Below, one piece after another: positions 22,632-36,571 of a DNA stretch of 64,000 bases. The DNA lies in contig JANCIK010000008.1 of NCBI GenBank assembly GCA_028532985.1, forward strand, positions 1,984,001-2,048,000, written 5' to 3'. Position numbers and translations under genes: made by a program. The notes under the pieces were generated by a model. The model saw only the letters and a program-made list of their open reading frames with translations. It searched no databases and was not told the DNA's origin. Numbering within the stretch: the stretch's first letter is position 1; every line of letters begins with the position of its first letter. This DNA is from Stropharia rugosoannulata (lineage: Eukaryota > Basidiomycota > Agaricomycetes > Agaricales > Strophariaceae).

Positions 22632-25484
22632 GCATGGATTAGTATTGGCTGCATTCCATCTTCTTGATACATCTTGACACAGCCCCTGTATTTCTTTATG
22701 CCTTTTCGGAATACAAATACTAGGTTCAATGAAAATCTGAAAGACCATTCTGCTAATTCCAGTTAAAAGTGCTCTCATTTATTTTTAGGAATTACGTTGG
22801 AACACAGGCAAACCAAATCTATAAATAGTTTGACCCGCCTGATACCATCACGTAGTGATCTTGTTTGAACCTGGGAGTATGCCAAGTTCAGGTACTCACT
22901 ATCTGATCAATTTGTCTGCTACCTTATTACAATGTCCGGTCAATTATTTTTTAGAAGTTGTATACATCATATAAGAATATATTCGTTACCATTTAGTGGT
23001 TCTCTGATATGAAATTTTTATGCTATACCTACATGTGAATAATCATACTACAGTCTTTTCATACAGTCTTACAGCTCCTTGTCGTTATCGTAGCTTCTAT
23101 GTGGCCTAAAGACATGCAAGCTGGAATACAATTGATAGAGGCTGTGCCATGCTGTCTATTACGTGAGTACATAAATCTTGCATGCTTAAAGAATAAATGT
23201 TACAAGACTCTACATAAGTGATTCTACTTTACTCACATAAACCACTTTGACAGCAAGTTCTAACAAGTAGCTAGTAGTCTCAGTGCTACATTCTCTATAA
23301 CTGAGTAAATCTATTGAAACCTCTTGTCTAATCAATATAGACTACATTATGTTATCTAAACCTAAGGATAGTTACATTTCCTAATATCATGGGTTTACCT
23401 TACATCCTTTATGCAGGAATGATTGAGTTGTAGCAGGACATAATTGTTTACAAAATCATAACCAATAGCCATGGTGTTACAGCAATATAACCTATGAAAC
23501 AAAAAGAATTGTGTTATAGCCAGGTATCTTATAGATTCTAAAAGAAAGGGAGCATATATTTGACCATGGAATGTATTTAAACTATGGGAATATTTTGTTA
23601 TATAATAGCCTACCAATATTATAAGCAATTCGATCCAATTATGAAGTCTACAGGTACCACGATAAAGTCATTACAAGACATGTTGTAATGTTTTAGTAAA
23701 ATGACATCAATTATAGCACATTACAGCAGTTATAGCGGGTTGTAGTACTACATTATAGGATTTCCCTCACACACCTGATGATGCAACATGTAAAGTCGAG
23801 GCCGGAATACATTAGTATCGGTAATCCAGACCAATGCTTTGTCCTGTGGTTAATCTGTCAATCGATAGCTGATGCCGTAGTCCGAGGTAGAAGGAAACCT
23901 CGAAACGCGTAAGACTACAGACAAGTCGAGAGCAACCAAGACCAGGCAGAGTCCGTTCGTCGCATGAAACGCTCCTTGAAGCCCACTTCTGTGCCAAAGA
24001 GCGCCACCAAGTCTTCCTGTCGTTGTCGCATGCATGCACCCATATGGTAGTAAAGCACTGTTAGAAAGATTCAGAATGAAATGATTTTGTGACGCAAGCA
24101 GTGAGATAATGTGAATCTTGTGTGAACCGGACATTAAAATATTAACGCTTTAGCGAGTAAGCAAACTCGCCATTTGGACATCAACGTTCAACCGCCGAAA
24201 CATACGGCGTGATCTTTATGGAGTACGGCTGCGTTGGCCGCGGCACACGATACCCATATTCCGTCTGCAATCGATGATGAGGCCTTTATGTAGGCGGCCG
24301 GTGGAGCTGGCTTTCAAGTTTCCGCCTTTACATACGCAGATCAAACACGAACGTTGAACGTTGAACGTTTGAACACTCGAGACAGCTCGAGACGTGTCGT
24401 CAGGAGGTATTATCAATTATCAGACTAAATGGTATATTGCCGACTTGGATATCCCGTGCATTTTGAAAGTAAGGGGCCCTTGATTTTCAGAGAACAGTTC
24501 TTTGGTTTAGTGAGAAGGAAAGACCTGTAGACAGTTTCAGATGGCCCCTCTGAGATCACTGAGAACCGGAACTGCATAGCCCAATGGCTAATTAAATTGA
24601 TTGATTGGGCATATTAATACGTGAGTACATAATATGTAAGAGCCTACGTCGTACGAAAACTTACGACTCTGATTCCTAGTGAGAGCGGCATGTGTGTCGA
24701 GATGGAGACTTTCTTGTCTTCGAAAATGCAAGTAGTAGATCAGAGTCTGAAGTAAAATTTCTCGCTCAAAGATTCTGCCGTGTAAGCAGACACTACATAT
24801 GCAACGTTCGTAATCATCCCCAGTTAATGCCGATAAGAGTATATAAAAACTCTTGGAAACCTCAGCCACGTAGGTCAACAGAATTGATTGAGAGTTGGAT
24901 AATATGTTGTGTGGCGCGTAAGTAGTGGTGGAAGTCGTACGAGCAATGTACGAGCTGTGGACATCGTAAACGGTCCAGCAGAACCGATCTTCGCTTGACT
25001 CACGTTACTTTCGGATGTGATGTAAAACATTAGACACAAGGATGGAATGTGAGGGAAAGAGGAGGGACTCGGGAACCTGGTTGTTGAACGTTGAACACCG
25101 GTTACCGGATCATTTGGCAAACGCGTTTGAACTCCGCACATTCCCCATCTAGTAAAATATACTGTCATTCTAAAGTCATTAGTAAGTATTGAGTAAGTCA
25201 CCTACTTAGGTACTTAGAAAATCATTGAAACACTTCGACAACCAATTTTCAAATTTAACCTGAATTTTGCTCAGTCAGCGTGGTTGCCAAATTCACGCAG
25301 TTGCAAGGACAAACAGGCAACTAACGAGTTACTTACATAATAACCGTTTGATAGCCGTCTACAGAGGCTGCCGATACGTATTTGCCTATACCGTCCATTG
25401 CAAATAAATGATTGCCGAATTAATACCGCTACATGGCTCTTCGGAAACCTCCCGCCAAACTCCAGCTTAACTTAGACACGCACC
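22632..25484. other. 2.85-kb AT-rich stretch without genes
   Basis: 22.8-23.8 kb is strongly AT-rich, with many short repeats of the type attatagca / ttatagcgg and small mirrored words; the pieces look like decayed transposon sequence. Around 24350-24372 the heptamer gttgaac/gaacgtt is repeated three to four times, and it appears again at 25081-25097. No open frame with protein-like composition and splice support was found. Confidence 0.5.
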
Positions 25485-25868
25485 ATGTCCTCCACTCCGG
25501 GCGTTCACGAGCATGGTTATGGCTCTACAGAACATCAAAGAGCACCAGCCCACCGTATTTCTACAATCCCGGACCTGCGCTTCGAATCGAGCTACTTACG
25601 CAGCGTGCGCCGGTACGCTGTTATTCTGCGGACGACAACGACAGGGGACGACCTGCTGAAACAAGATGATATCTTTGAAAAGACAGATGGCCAGGGGATT
25701 GATGCTCATGATGGGACACAAGATGCTGCGTCCGTGCGTCGTCCATTCGAGATTATCATGGTGAATTGGACAAAGGTCTTTTGGGCGACGGTGCGTGACC
25801 AGATCATTAGTCCCTTTCTGCAAGGCGCTTTATGGTATGCATTCTTTACGATCACTGTCAAAGGTTAG
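25485..25868 (+). CDS. DUF1770 domain protein
   Basis: A short fungal protein of unknown function (DUF1770). ATG at 25485 in a good context (CACCATGTCC); 127 aa without introns. Family marks are IPDLRFESSYLRSV in the N-terminal half and KVFWATVRDQIISPFLQGAL near the C-terminus. The latter is a short hydrophobic helix, perhaps a membrane anchor. The distance between the two motifs is filled by an acidic linker. It marks the left border of the conserved half of the window. A spliced C-terminal extension after AAAGGTTAG is possible but not supported. Confidence 0.72.
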   Translation: MSSTPGVHEHGYGSTEHQRAPAHRISTIPDLRFESSYLRSVRRYAVILRTTTTGDDLLKQDDIFEKTDGQGIDAHDGTQDAASVRRPFEIIMVNWTKVFWATVRDQIISPFLQGALWYAFFTITVKG

Positions 25869-26734
25869 GTGCTCAATGTTTGTGTCTACCACAGGGCGTT
25901 TGTCAGTTTCTACATCAGTCCATTCTCATCTCAACTTGGGTCCCGCATGGGTACATTCGTACACGAAAGTATACCGACTAAAGAAGGCTCTGGTGTTACC
26001 TGGCTACGAAATTGGGCCAAAACTATCGGATTTTCAACTAGCACTAGCCGTCAAACAGCGAAGACATAAAAAAAGCCTTGATACGCTACATACACCAATT
26101 ATACTTTTCTTCTATCAATCGCTTTCCCTTGACATTCATATAGTGTATTTTTACTGGTTTCTGCCCCAGAACTTGCTGGGCTGTGTTCTATAGCGCAACT
26201 AGTGAGGATGTGGCGTTAAGTGTTATGGTGGATGATCCATTGAGTATGGAACACGGTTTTGACCAAAGTACGTCTTCGTCATGTTCTGGGACATTGAAAT
26301 CAATTATTTTGCAGTGAAAATTGCTTAATGGTAAAGCTTGTTCTCAAGATCATGCTCTAACCATTGTTGACATTATATTGTTTATAATACGCAATGGGTG
26401 GTGTAGGGGCCCTGTGAAACATATGGATACGAGGCCTTGAAGTGGCACTTTGGTGGCACTGAATCACCTTCTCCTCTGACCAGTTTGAGGATCAGGAGTA
26501 CCTGTCGTAATTGAGTGGACAGTGAAATACAGACCCCAGCTCACAACCACGCAAAGATTTCCCGGCCTGTACCTAACTGGTCTCCCGGTCACCTCTTATG
26601 CCGTTCATACTGTCATTTCTAGTCATCACTGATCCCTATAAAGCAGTAAAGGCATAAGTCTTAGTATGCCGCATACACCTATTATACTTCGTAATATACG
26701 ACCCAAAAGCATTATCTTACAACGGGGCTCAATT
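25869..26734. other. Intergenic between convergent genes
   Basis: About 0.87 kb. Two related short words lie here (catacaccaattatac near 26087 and catacacctattatac near 26670). No gene was seen. Confidence 0.4.
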
Positions 26735-27744
26735 TTACAACGGGGTGTCAGGTTTAACCCACGAATTAACCCACATATACTTGGAGAATCCAATATACAA
26801 CCACCTGAACCACAGCAACTGGCTCTCGTGCGCCTGCATAGCCTCAAGAGCCTTCTGATACCCTTCGTACCCTGATATGAACTCTGGCATCGCATGACCA
26901 TCTGGATGGACGGGATACGGAGGATGCAGAATGTCCTCAAAAAAGAGGCCAATGAACTTGATTATGACATTCTCCAGTTTCTTCATCATTCGGTAGCCAT
27001 AGACGTCGACTTTGCCGAACGTGACGGAGAGGATGCTGATGTATTTGTAGACGATGGAGGACGAGACTAGAGTGTAGAGCCGGATAGGAGGCCGCGACGA
27101 GGTTTCGCCGAGGTTATTTATCAATGTCTGCACGCCTTGAGGGATAGACTGGTGATTGGGATGGGAGGATATGCCATCCTCGTCGAAGGTTAGAATCTAA
27201 GGTGCATACTTGCGTGAGCTTATGTCTCTGGGATAAGAAGCCAGGCATCGTACCGTATCAATATTGAGGTCAAGGACATATGGCTGAAGGACTTCCGCGA
27301 TGACATTCGGGTCCCAGTGCGCTGTAATATTATCCTGAAGTTCACTGACAACAAAATAAGCCTCATAAGGGAAGTGACGAGGCATAAAGCGTACGGATGA
27401 TCGACGAGCCAAAACCTGTTGGAGGGTATTCCTAGAATACTTGCACTACGCTTAAATTCTGTCGCGCGAACTTGACCAAGACTTTCGGCGTTCCCATTCG
27501 ACAGACAGACAAGAGAGAAGTCGAGAAGACCACTTGCAGCTTTCTCCGCGAGATTCAAGATCGTAGGTGCGAAGAACATGGCTTCGTCATCCGGATGAGC
27601 TGTAACCAAAAGGATGTTCTTCGCGACATATGCCGGCTTCAGTGCCTTCTGCGAGGCAAAGGTGCTATTCGAGTCGAGAGGAGTGTATAGAGCTCCGATG
27701 AGAGCCGACACCACCAAGACCACGACCGTTAATGGTGAGAACAT
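26735..27744 (-). CDS. GPI12: N-acetylglucosaminyl-phosphatidylinositol de-N-acetylase (PIG-L/GPI12)
   Basis: This enzyme removes acetate from GlcNAc-PI in the second step of GPI-anchor synthesis on the cytosolic face of the endoplasmic reticulum. The model complement(join(26735..27196, 27254..27344, 27395..27744)) gives 300 aa, the usual length. An N-terminal hydrophobic segment (residues 5-20) is the expected membrane anchor. The zinc and catalytic motif AHPDDE is at residues 49-54. LSNGNAESLGQVRATE, LQDNITAHW and TFDEDGISSHPNH are the other family blocks, the last carrying the conserved His. Introns are 50 and 57 nt. The gene converges on the DUF1770 gene. Identification is secure. Confidence 0.95.
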
Positions 27745-28319
27745 GTTGCCCCTAGGAAATACGAGGACGACAAGGTCTCTTCAAGAGCTTTCGAGATGTG
27801 AGGAGTCTGGGTTAAGACCTGTTAAGACGCGTCCGGGGAAACTCTGGCGGCACCCACGGTCAATTGATCAATTGATGTTGAATTGAGGCAGCTTGGCAGC
27901 TTTCAGGTCAAATGAAACTCCCCTGCTGACGACAAGCTGACGAGTTGTCGGAGGGTCCTATAAGCGCCGACCTATTCTTTCAAAAATCCGGACAGGATAT
28001 GCCATAAGATCATGGAACCAGAGGATGATAAGCTAAAAGGAAAGGCGCTCTGTACCGAACTTAATAATCATCTTGAAGCTTGCCGACGACTGCATGATGG
28101 ACAAGTAATTTCAAGATACCTACAGTATATCTTCGCAGAGATTCAACATAACTTTAGTAGTATCGATAGTCTCCGCTACATAGAGTGCCCCATGTCCTTG
28201 CTAATGGTGCAACTTGGGTATGGCTGCTTTGTTGATGGCGGAAGTGGAACAAATATGAGGCGCGTTCTCACAGTGTTGTCCCTTCTTACTTCACTACTTA
28301 CATTGCCACATCTCCCACA
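27745..28319. promoter_or_regulatory. Divergent intergenic region, possible upstream frame
   Basis: Shared upstream region of GPI12 (minus) and the large gene starting at 28320. An ATG at 28012 opens a 112-codon frame that overlaps the start of the downstream gene in another frame. It may be a 5' leader containing upstream ATGs, not a gene. No homology was recognised. Confidence 0.4.
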
Positions 28320-31300
28320 ATGGGGGCAGGAACACGTAACTCGCCTATAGCTATTGATGACTCGGAGGAGGAAGTCTTTAACGAACTTTACCAACATCCG
28401 GAAAAACTATCTCCTCTGACCTTCCCGACAATTTTGAAGGAAGAAAGGAGAACGACGCCCGCACTTCCTGCCCACTATACCTCCATGGACTCACACAATC
28501 CGCCTGCAGAGAGTGCGTAAGGCCGCGAAATGACAATGGGGCTCTTCTGACTCCAACACAATAACTTTAGACCCCTACACGCAAGTCGACAAAAAGCGTA
28601 AACGTGCATCCAGTTTGGCGAGTGCGAGCCATGATATCAATATGGCAGGGCCGAGCAATGGGCAGCCTCAGCATTCTAGTCTTGTTAATCGACTTTCGCA
28701 ACCGGAGGGTAAGAAAGCAAGAAAGAGAAGGCGAAAAGCGGAACGGCAGGCTCTAGAGGAAGCGCGCCTGCAAAACATCAACTGGCTCGGTAACACCATG
28801 GGGTATCATTCTGCTTCGCTATCTAACCTGTCTAGTACGCTACTGCCTCAATGGGGCCCCATGGATATCGGTTATCCTCCTTTTTCTCAACCTCAACTTG
28901 CTGAAGATCTGTCTTACCCTGGCTCGCATCATGAAGGACAAGATTTGTCGTATCGATATCCCTACGAAGCCTTGGCCGAGCTCCCTCCGCCTGTGTATAT
29001 ACCACCGCCCCCACCTTCCTCAGCATCGGCTTCGGAATGGGTTTCTTCAATGACTTGGGCCGCAAAGCATTCCATTAGTCATTCTAAATCCCATCAACCT
29101 GCCCTGCCTAGCGAATCAGGGCTTTGGTCTCCTCCCCGGACACACGCTCCACTTCCACCCGACCCTCCGCCACCCATTCCACCTACGTCATCCAACAAGC
29201 CATCCGCCCCTCCTCCTCCTGCTCCTCGTCCAGAACAACACGCTCTTCCATCGAAGCCTCCTCCACCGCAGTCATCGTCGCATATAGGGATGATGCCCGA
29301 CTTGGATCCCAATAGCAAGCACGGCACGTTCCAGTTTACGGCATCGACTAAAGAAGTAGGCGGTGACATAAAGAAACGAAAGCCATCATATCTTCCTAAC
29401 CCTGCGCGTACGTTGGTCATTGAGCAACTGCCCAAGACCCACCGCAATCCTGACTTCGTAAAGTCCTGGAGCCGCAATGCATGCGGGTCGCTCCCAGTGC
29501 ATATCTTCTTGGACAGTCCTTCGGGAAAGGCGTTGATGGAGTTTGCCACTGCGGAATTGGCGCGCAAGGCTTGGTCCAGCCCAAAATTGGGCGCAAACCT
29601 TGTTGGGCTTAAACCGCCTCAGCTGAAAGGAAAGGCACGGGAGGATCAGATCAAGGTGTGGTGGTATCGTGTAGAGGGTGTCGGTGCGGATGCTGGGGTA
29701 GGCGAGATCGAAGAAGGCGAGATTGAAGGTGACGTCTCCGTAGAAAAGGAGATGGAGGTTCTGCCCAAGAAGGAGTCGAAAAAAGAGAGGAAAGCTCGGC
29801 TGGCAAGGGAACGGGAGGCAAAGAGACTGCGGGTAGAGGAGCGCAAGAAATCAAGGGAACAGCAACTTGGACCGCAAGGTGCAACTGGTACTCCCCAGTC
29901 CCCGGCGCATCAATCTCAGGCGGTAGACTCTGCCATTTTTGCGCCCGCACAAGGTTCTATGCCGCCTCCTTACCCCTACTCTAGTACGCGCAACGGTTCG
30001 GCCTTCGATATCCCACCTCCAATATTTACTTCCTGGACTCTGGCGCAGGCGGGTCTGCACTCTCAAGGACACGTATCTATGCCAACAAACAGCTACACCC
30101 ACAGCACTGGTGGTCCTTCACGACAGACGGCCCAAGACGATTATGAATCCATTGTGTCGTCTCATGCTAGAACGGCAGTTGACTACGACGAACTAGATGA
30201 AGAAGTTGATATGGATATGGATTTGGATGAGGCGTCACCCGTTTCTTCTGTACATCCTCTGCTGCCCCCGCACAAGCCAGTAGTATCCTCTAGTCTTCCT
30301 ATTCATAGTTCGTTGCCCCCACGGCCACCCCCATCAACGGCAGTCCAACAGCCCAAAGCTCAAGCTCCAACTCAAAAGTCCGCAGCTACCGCGGCAGGCT
30401 CTACTGCGCGATGCTTTGTTACACCGCCCCCTATTGAGACACTACCCGACCTTCCCTTGCCGCCGAAGCAGCAGTCCCGCCGCGTGGGCGCGACGCAGCC
30501 GACGCAGCGGCCAAAAAAGGGGGCGCCTGCTGTGCCGGCCTCGAAACTACCACCTACAGCCCAACTCCCGCCGCCATCATCTGCGCGAACGAATCGACGG
30601 GGAGGACCGATACAGGCCGCCGAGAAGCCCATGGTTCCTCCACCCACTGGGTCACTGTCTTTGAACCCAGCGCAGAAGATAACTGCATCTGATCCACAGT
30701 CAGTCCCTCAACAGCCAAGCCGTCGTGGTGGTTCAATCCAGGGTGTAAAGAAAGTCATACCTGCAAGCCATATGCTCAATAAGTCGGTGTCATCGTTGCA
30801 GAGGAGTGTTCCTCCTGCTGTGGACGTCCCGCGATCCGAGCAACCTACGGCTACAGTGTCTGTGTCTGGCTCGAACCCTGTTCCCCAGCCATTCGCGTTA
30901 CCCGCGACGCTCCAAAAGCCTGCACCTCCACCACCCAATAATTTAACTCCGGCGTCATCAACCACCACCACCACAGCATCTACTGCTGCTCCTCCATCAG
31001 AACCCAAGTTAATGAAAAATGCCCCGACAGAACCGAGCTTCACGAAGCGCGCTCTCATGGCTCGGCAGAAAGAACTCGAAGCGAAGATCGCACAGAGTAA
31101 AATGGAACTGGCGGCTGCGACGAATAAAGTGGGACCAGCTGTTGCTACTAATGCTACTGTTTCAGCACAAGCGCAGTCGCAATCCGTGACGCATGCGAAA
31201 CCGTCTATGAACGTGGACGAGAAACAAGCCATGGAGGACAGGCTCCGGAAGCTGGTGCTTCAGAGCCGGAAGCCGGCTGTGCCAACGGAGTCTCCTTCAA

Positions 31301-32058
31301 CCCCGGCGGCTGCCCCCTCGTCGACGGCTACGTCGTCGGATCAAGATCAGCCCCCGCCCCGTCCTCCGAACACGGAGGCTCAAGGCGAGCAGTCGGCAGT
31401 GTCCGTGTCCGCGTCTGCGCCAACCTTTTCGCTCGAAGATATGGCGGTTTCGTTCATCACACAAACGATTGAGACAATGAAGGCCCGCCCTGGCTTAGTT
31501 GGCGAGGTACCGCATCAACCAGCCCCGGCCAAGAGTGTCACACAGTCGCAGGCCGATGTGCGGTCTGAACTTGCCGCGAAGCAACACCGTCTGGAAGAGC
31601 ACATCGCAGAGAGCAAGCGGCTTATGACTCAGCTTTCGCGGGCACATACGAAGAGTGAGAAGGAGAATATCATGCGCATTATGCGCGAAAAGACTCGGTG
31701 CGTTGACGTTCTTTATGTTTCGGTCTGAGTTTGGGGCGTTTGCGATTTGAGTGACTAAATGCCTCTTCTTATCTCTTGTTTTTCCCCCCATTATTCCCTT
31801 TTCGTATATCTTTCCTTTTTCGCCTTGGGCCCATCTTTTTGCTCTAGGCAATTCGAAGAGGAGTCAGCAGCGTCTTCTGCACGAAGCGCAGCATTTTCGA
31901 CCGCCACTGGGAACTCGAATACTTTTGGCACCAAGACCTTTCAACAGCGGACGACAACCCAGCAATTCAAGATAACTCGGTGGCCGGGGAGTTGCCAAGA
32001 TGCGGGACTCCTCATTGTCAGCGATGACGAAGATGAAGACGAGGAAGACGACGACTAA
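28320..32058 (+). CDS. Large proline-rich RNA-processing-like protein with RRM-like domain
   Basis: Model join(28320..28512, 28571..31697, 31848..32058), 1176 aa. The N-terminus has IAIDDSEEEVF and a basic nuclear-localisation-like cluster (DKKRKRASS; GKKARKRRRKAER). Long Pro/Ser-rich disordered stretches follow. One compact region (residues about 340-430: RTLVIEQLP, VHIFLDSPSGKALMEFATAELARKAW) looks like an RRM. Just after it, GEIEEGEIEGD contains EEGEI, like the EDGEI-type motif by which Red1/ZFC3H1-type proteins bind Ars2. Near the end a coiled coil (RLEEHIAESKRLMTQL) and a very acidic tail (DDEDEDEEDDD) are seen. A nuclear RNA-processing role (MTREC/PAXT-like) is inference; the zinc finger expected for Red1 was not found. 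Confidence 0.7.
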
Positions 32059-33680
32059 CAAGATGGTGTATTATTATTATATTTTAATTCAAGGGAACCT
32101 ACATTCTATGGATTAATACAGGTATGTTACTTTGATTCTTTTGGTCCAGACGAATGGTGAAAGGGTGGCGGTGTTGAAGGGAGATACATCAATTTTTTCA
32201 TATACAGGAAGTAAAAATGTGTAATCTCTTCCGCTGAATCTGTCCACATTTTCTGAAATAATCGGCTCAGGGAGGACACCCCTTGGTGAGCCTTCGGCTG
32301 TTGCGTTGCGAGGTGAGTTATCGTTTACAGTCTGCGTTCCGCCGCTCCTTAATTGTTTGATCCCTGTAGACTCGGGGCCAAAACGTCTACCCTCAACATC
32401 CTCTTCTTGTTCATTCTTCTTTCGCCCCTGACGATGTAAAGAAAACTCGATAGCATGTCTGCATGCATGCACTTGTATACTTCAAGTCAAGTGTGTAAGT
32501 ATGATCGGGGAGGTGGTGGTATAGGCGGCTGGTTTGAAATGGACTCGTCCCTGAGTCATAGCAGTCTGTTGCATTGCACACAGCGACAATTGCTATTCTC
32601 GTCAGTCCACCTTCCATTCTCGGAAATTGGAACTGGAGCGGGGCGTTTGGCCTTTTGCTCGCTCGCCCGTCCATCATTGTTTTTTGTATATACACGCGAG
32701 CTATAGAGCCTCATTCTAGTTACTATCCCACATTCTGGAGCAATTGATATATGTTTATATTGGACACGGAGTCTTTTTTGTATGTGCGCTGTGAAATGTG
32801 AATGTTTGAGGTTTTAAATTTGTTGTTTGGCGTCTATTCTTGTGATGCCCAGCTTACACATCTCACTGAGCGCTCTTGCTGGGGCACCGCCTGCCTATTC
32901 ATTGGCAGATAAATTTACTTACGAAGAGGTGTAGCTTAAAAGTACAATCATGTTTCTACGTCGCAGGCGCGTGGCAGGGGGCGGTTAAAAGAAGGCTATA
33001 TAAAAGACATGATTAATCTGGTAAGTCGAAGGGCCAGAGATCTATGATGACCCTCTTCTACCTAAAATGGCCTCTGGGTGAGAATGGCCAGAGGCAAAAA
33101 TAGACCGAGCACTGCTCCAGTGCATCCCGGAGATATTTGACTCTGTGCTAAACATATATCCCAGTCCCTATATGTTCGAAAGGCAGTCGAGTCATCCACG
33201 AAATGTTCACAGGCAGATAAGTTGAGAGAAACGACTACACAGGTTTCGATCTTTGATATTTGATTGATCTCTGTGGACATTTGGTTGGACGAGTATGACG
33301 GCCGAGTGCATTGCCTGAGAAAGAACCAGAAAGAGCAAGAGGTTTTAATAAATTAATGACAGAGAGCTGACTAAGCATGCTCGTGTGGCCGGCGCTGTAC
33401 AAAACAGAAGCCAAACAAGCTGACTGCACCTTACCCTTGACCACCACCAGCTGGTCGTCTCTCGTCTTCTGCCCTCTTCCCCAGCCGGTAAGCCCTGTGT
33501 CTTCTTCTCTCTACCTCCCTTTCTCATCAATCTACCAATTTTTCATTATCGCCCCGCAATCGCAACCCTGCGCCCGCCCTTTCCACTCGTTGCCCAATCA
33601 TCGCAAATCAACCTGATCTCGTGCGATCCAATCCGTACCCGCACTTTCTCACCCGCTAGGCCTTCAAGTTTCAGTCTGAG
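32059..33680. other. 1.6-kb intergenic region upstream of UBC4
   Basis: No supported gene. The right end (33480-33660) is C/T-rich, typical of a basidiomycete promoter and 5' leader for a strongly expressed gene. Confidence 0.45.
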
Positions 33681-34393
<713 letters not shown>

Positions 34394-35858
34394 AAGACAC
34401 TCTTTGAATCAAAGCCGTCTTTACACTTGAACAGACAAACAGGTGTAGATTTGCTAGTGTATTCCGTAAACATATCATGTCTTGCACGATTCTTTCCTTG
34501 TTTTAATAATCACTTTGGGTATCCTTCAATAATCACTATTATCGCTACATAGCTGCCGACTGATTGAGTGTGAGAAGCAACATGAAGCGATAGCGAGCCT
34601 GAAGGGGCGCCATTGTTATGTCCCATGTGGCGAAACAAGAAGAGACGCCCGTCAAATGTGACATATGGACAAGCATGGCTGCGGGACAGACTCCTTGGGG
34701 TAAATTAGCTGTTTCTCTTGAGAGTTTCACATTGTGTCCTTTTGATGGAATTTATGTTCGTCTATGGTGGGCTGCAGGTTTGAGCAGCGGATGAAATTTC
34801 TTGTAAAGTAAATGATGGGGTCACATGGATGTGTTTGAACAAGAGGGCTATGGGTGACAACCAAACAATCCACTTATGGCCCACTCTCCCACGCACTACC
34901 GTCCCGCTTTCCGCGGCCGCCTTCGCGAGGCAAATCATCCGCGTCCTCAAAGTGTCCTTGGCAAGACAAGATAACGTTGTACGTATCTTTGGAACCGTTT
35001 GCATTGCTCCATCGTGCGTCACTCCATTAGCAATCTCTTAGCAATCTTTCCGGTTAATTTCTCTTCTGCACCAGCCTCTGAATAATCATCTGCTGTGGCA
35101 GGCCGCGGCAGTGGAACAAGATGGAATTTGCTATGGGTCATGTTCAGCCCCTGGTCTGGTATTTGATGCTAAACCCGCTTGGCAACATCACTGCGCTGTG
35201 TCCAAAGGCCTCCAGTGCCCGGGACGGGGAGCCCACAAGGCAGGCGTCGGTGGATCGCAGGCTTCATGCACCCACTGTTCGCGAGAGCGACGGCTCCGGT
35301 GTGCAAACGCAGCCCCAGAGTATATTTTTACCACGGAAATGGCCAGCCGCCGTTTAGCCCAACGTTGCCGCCGTTCATCAAATATGGGCTTGTAAATTGG
35401 AGAGCAGGACAAAGAATGATTTGATTTTTGTTGAAACTGATTTAAGTGCAGACGGTGCACTGCCCCAGCGCCTCAGGTCACTTGCTCGCTCGCGTATGCT
35501 GTTGACTGGTTGGCAACTTCAGAGAGAGCCAATTAAGCCGTTTACATTGCGACTTTGAGCAGTCGTGCTTTGTATCATCGCCGGTGTAAAATGTGGTCAT
35601 CTGGTGATGGAACCTGAACGAGTTCAGGCTATGTATGATTCATAGCTTCTGGTCATGTTTCGCCTTGATGCCCATAACGACGTTGCGTGCATCTGCAATT
35701 TCTCGTTTACGTCGATCCCTGCTTGTCTTTGTCGACTATATTAACCAGGCGCAAGTTTGGTTCTCGACCAGTACTCATCTACTATTTTCCTCTATTTAAT
35801 TCTTTCTCTCACTAATTTTTACGACTTCTATCTACTACTTCTCGCTTCAAGTACTACC
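34394..35858. other. Intergenic, no gene seen
   Basis: About 1.46 kb. Short overlapping open frames at 35.1-35.4 kb occur on both strands, but none has a family motif or intron support. The last 100 bp before 35859 is a pyrimidine-rich leader. Confidence 0.4.
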
Positions 35859-36571
35859 ATGAACCCCTTCGGCAGCTGGGCAGAAAACAATCAAGGTTCC
35901 TCCTCGTCCGCATGGAGTCTCGGCCCTTCGCAGACCCCGTCAGTATTCGGTGCCCTCCCATACGTCTCGGACCCCGCGCTCCCCAACCTGGTCTCGTTCT
36001 TCTTCACGTCGCCCAACCCGAACATCCTCAACTGCACGGTTGTCAACCACCAGGCAAGGCCCGTGTACCACATCGTGACCGACAGCCAGATGCAGGGCTA
36101 CACGATGATCAAGAACGCGGAGGGCAAGAACGTATCGCTCATCGAGTGGCAGACGCACCCGATGATCGAGGTCCGCGGGCAGCTCAGCAAGCAGTACGTG
36201 AAGAACTGGCTCGCGCTGACGAGCGACAAAAGGTCCGTGCGCACTTCCGAGCAGCGCTCCGGGGGCTTTTCTGACAGTGTGCTCCCTCTGCAGCTCGCGC
36301 ACGATGACCGTCAGGGGCATGTCGTACATCTGGGCGCCTCGGGATAGATCTATAAACGTAAGCATCAGAGGTGATGTTATTTATAGCGCGGCACTGACCC
36401 AGCACACAGCTGTACGCCGGAGGCAGCCACAACCCCACCCTCCTCGCCCGCATCACCAGATCCAACGGCGCAATTACGCTCGACATGACCCCAGACGCCA
36501 TGCAGCTCGGCCTTCTCGACACCGCAGTCTCCGCAGTTCTGCTCCTCCAGTGCGGCCGCAACATCGACTGA
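35859..36571 (+). CDS. DUF6593 domain protein
   Basis: Model join(35859..36232, 36294..36357, 36410..36571), 199 aa. DUF6593 proteins are small soluble basidiomycete proteins of unknown function, often in many copies. The family pattern is clear: FFFTSPNPNILNCTVV at the start of the domain, EWQTHPMIEVRGQLSKQYVKNWLAL in the middle, MSYIWAP, then LLARITRSNGAITLDMTP and the typical end LLLQCGRNID. The first 35 residues are Ser-rich and probably disordered. The preceding pyrimidine-rich leader suggests good expression. Codon use is GC-rich compared with the left part of the window. Confidence 0.85.

Noticed and set aside
35111..35460. Overlapping open frames on both strands
   Set aside because: No motif, no splice support and similar length on both strands, as expected by chance in GC-rich DNA.
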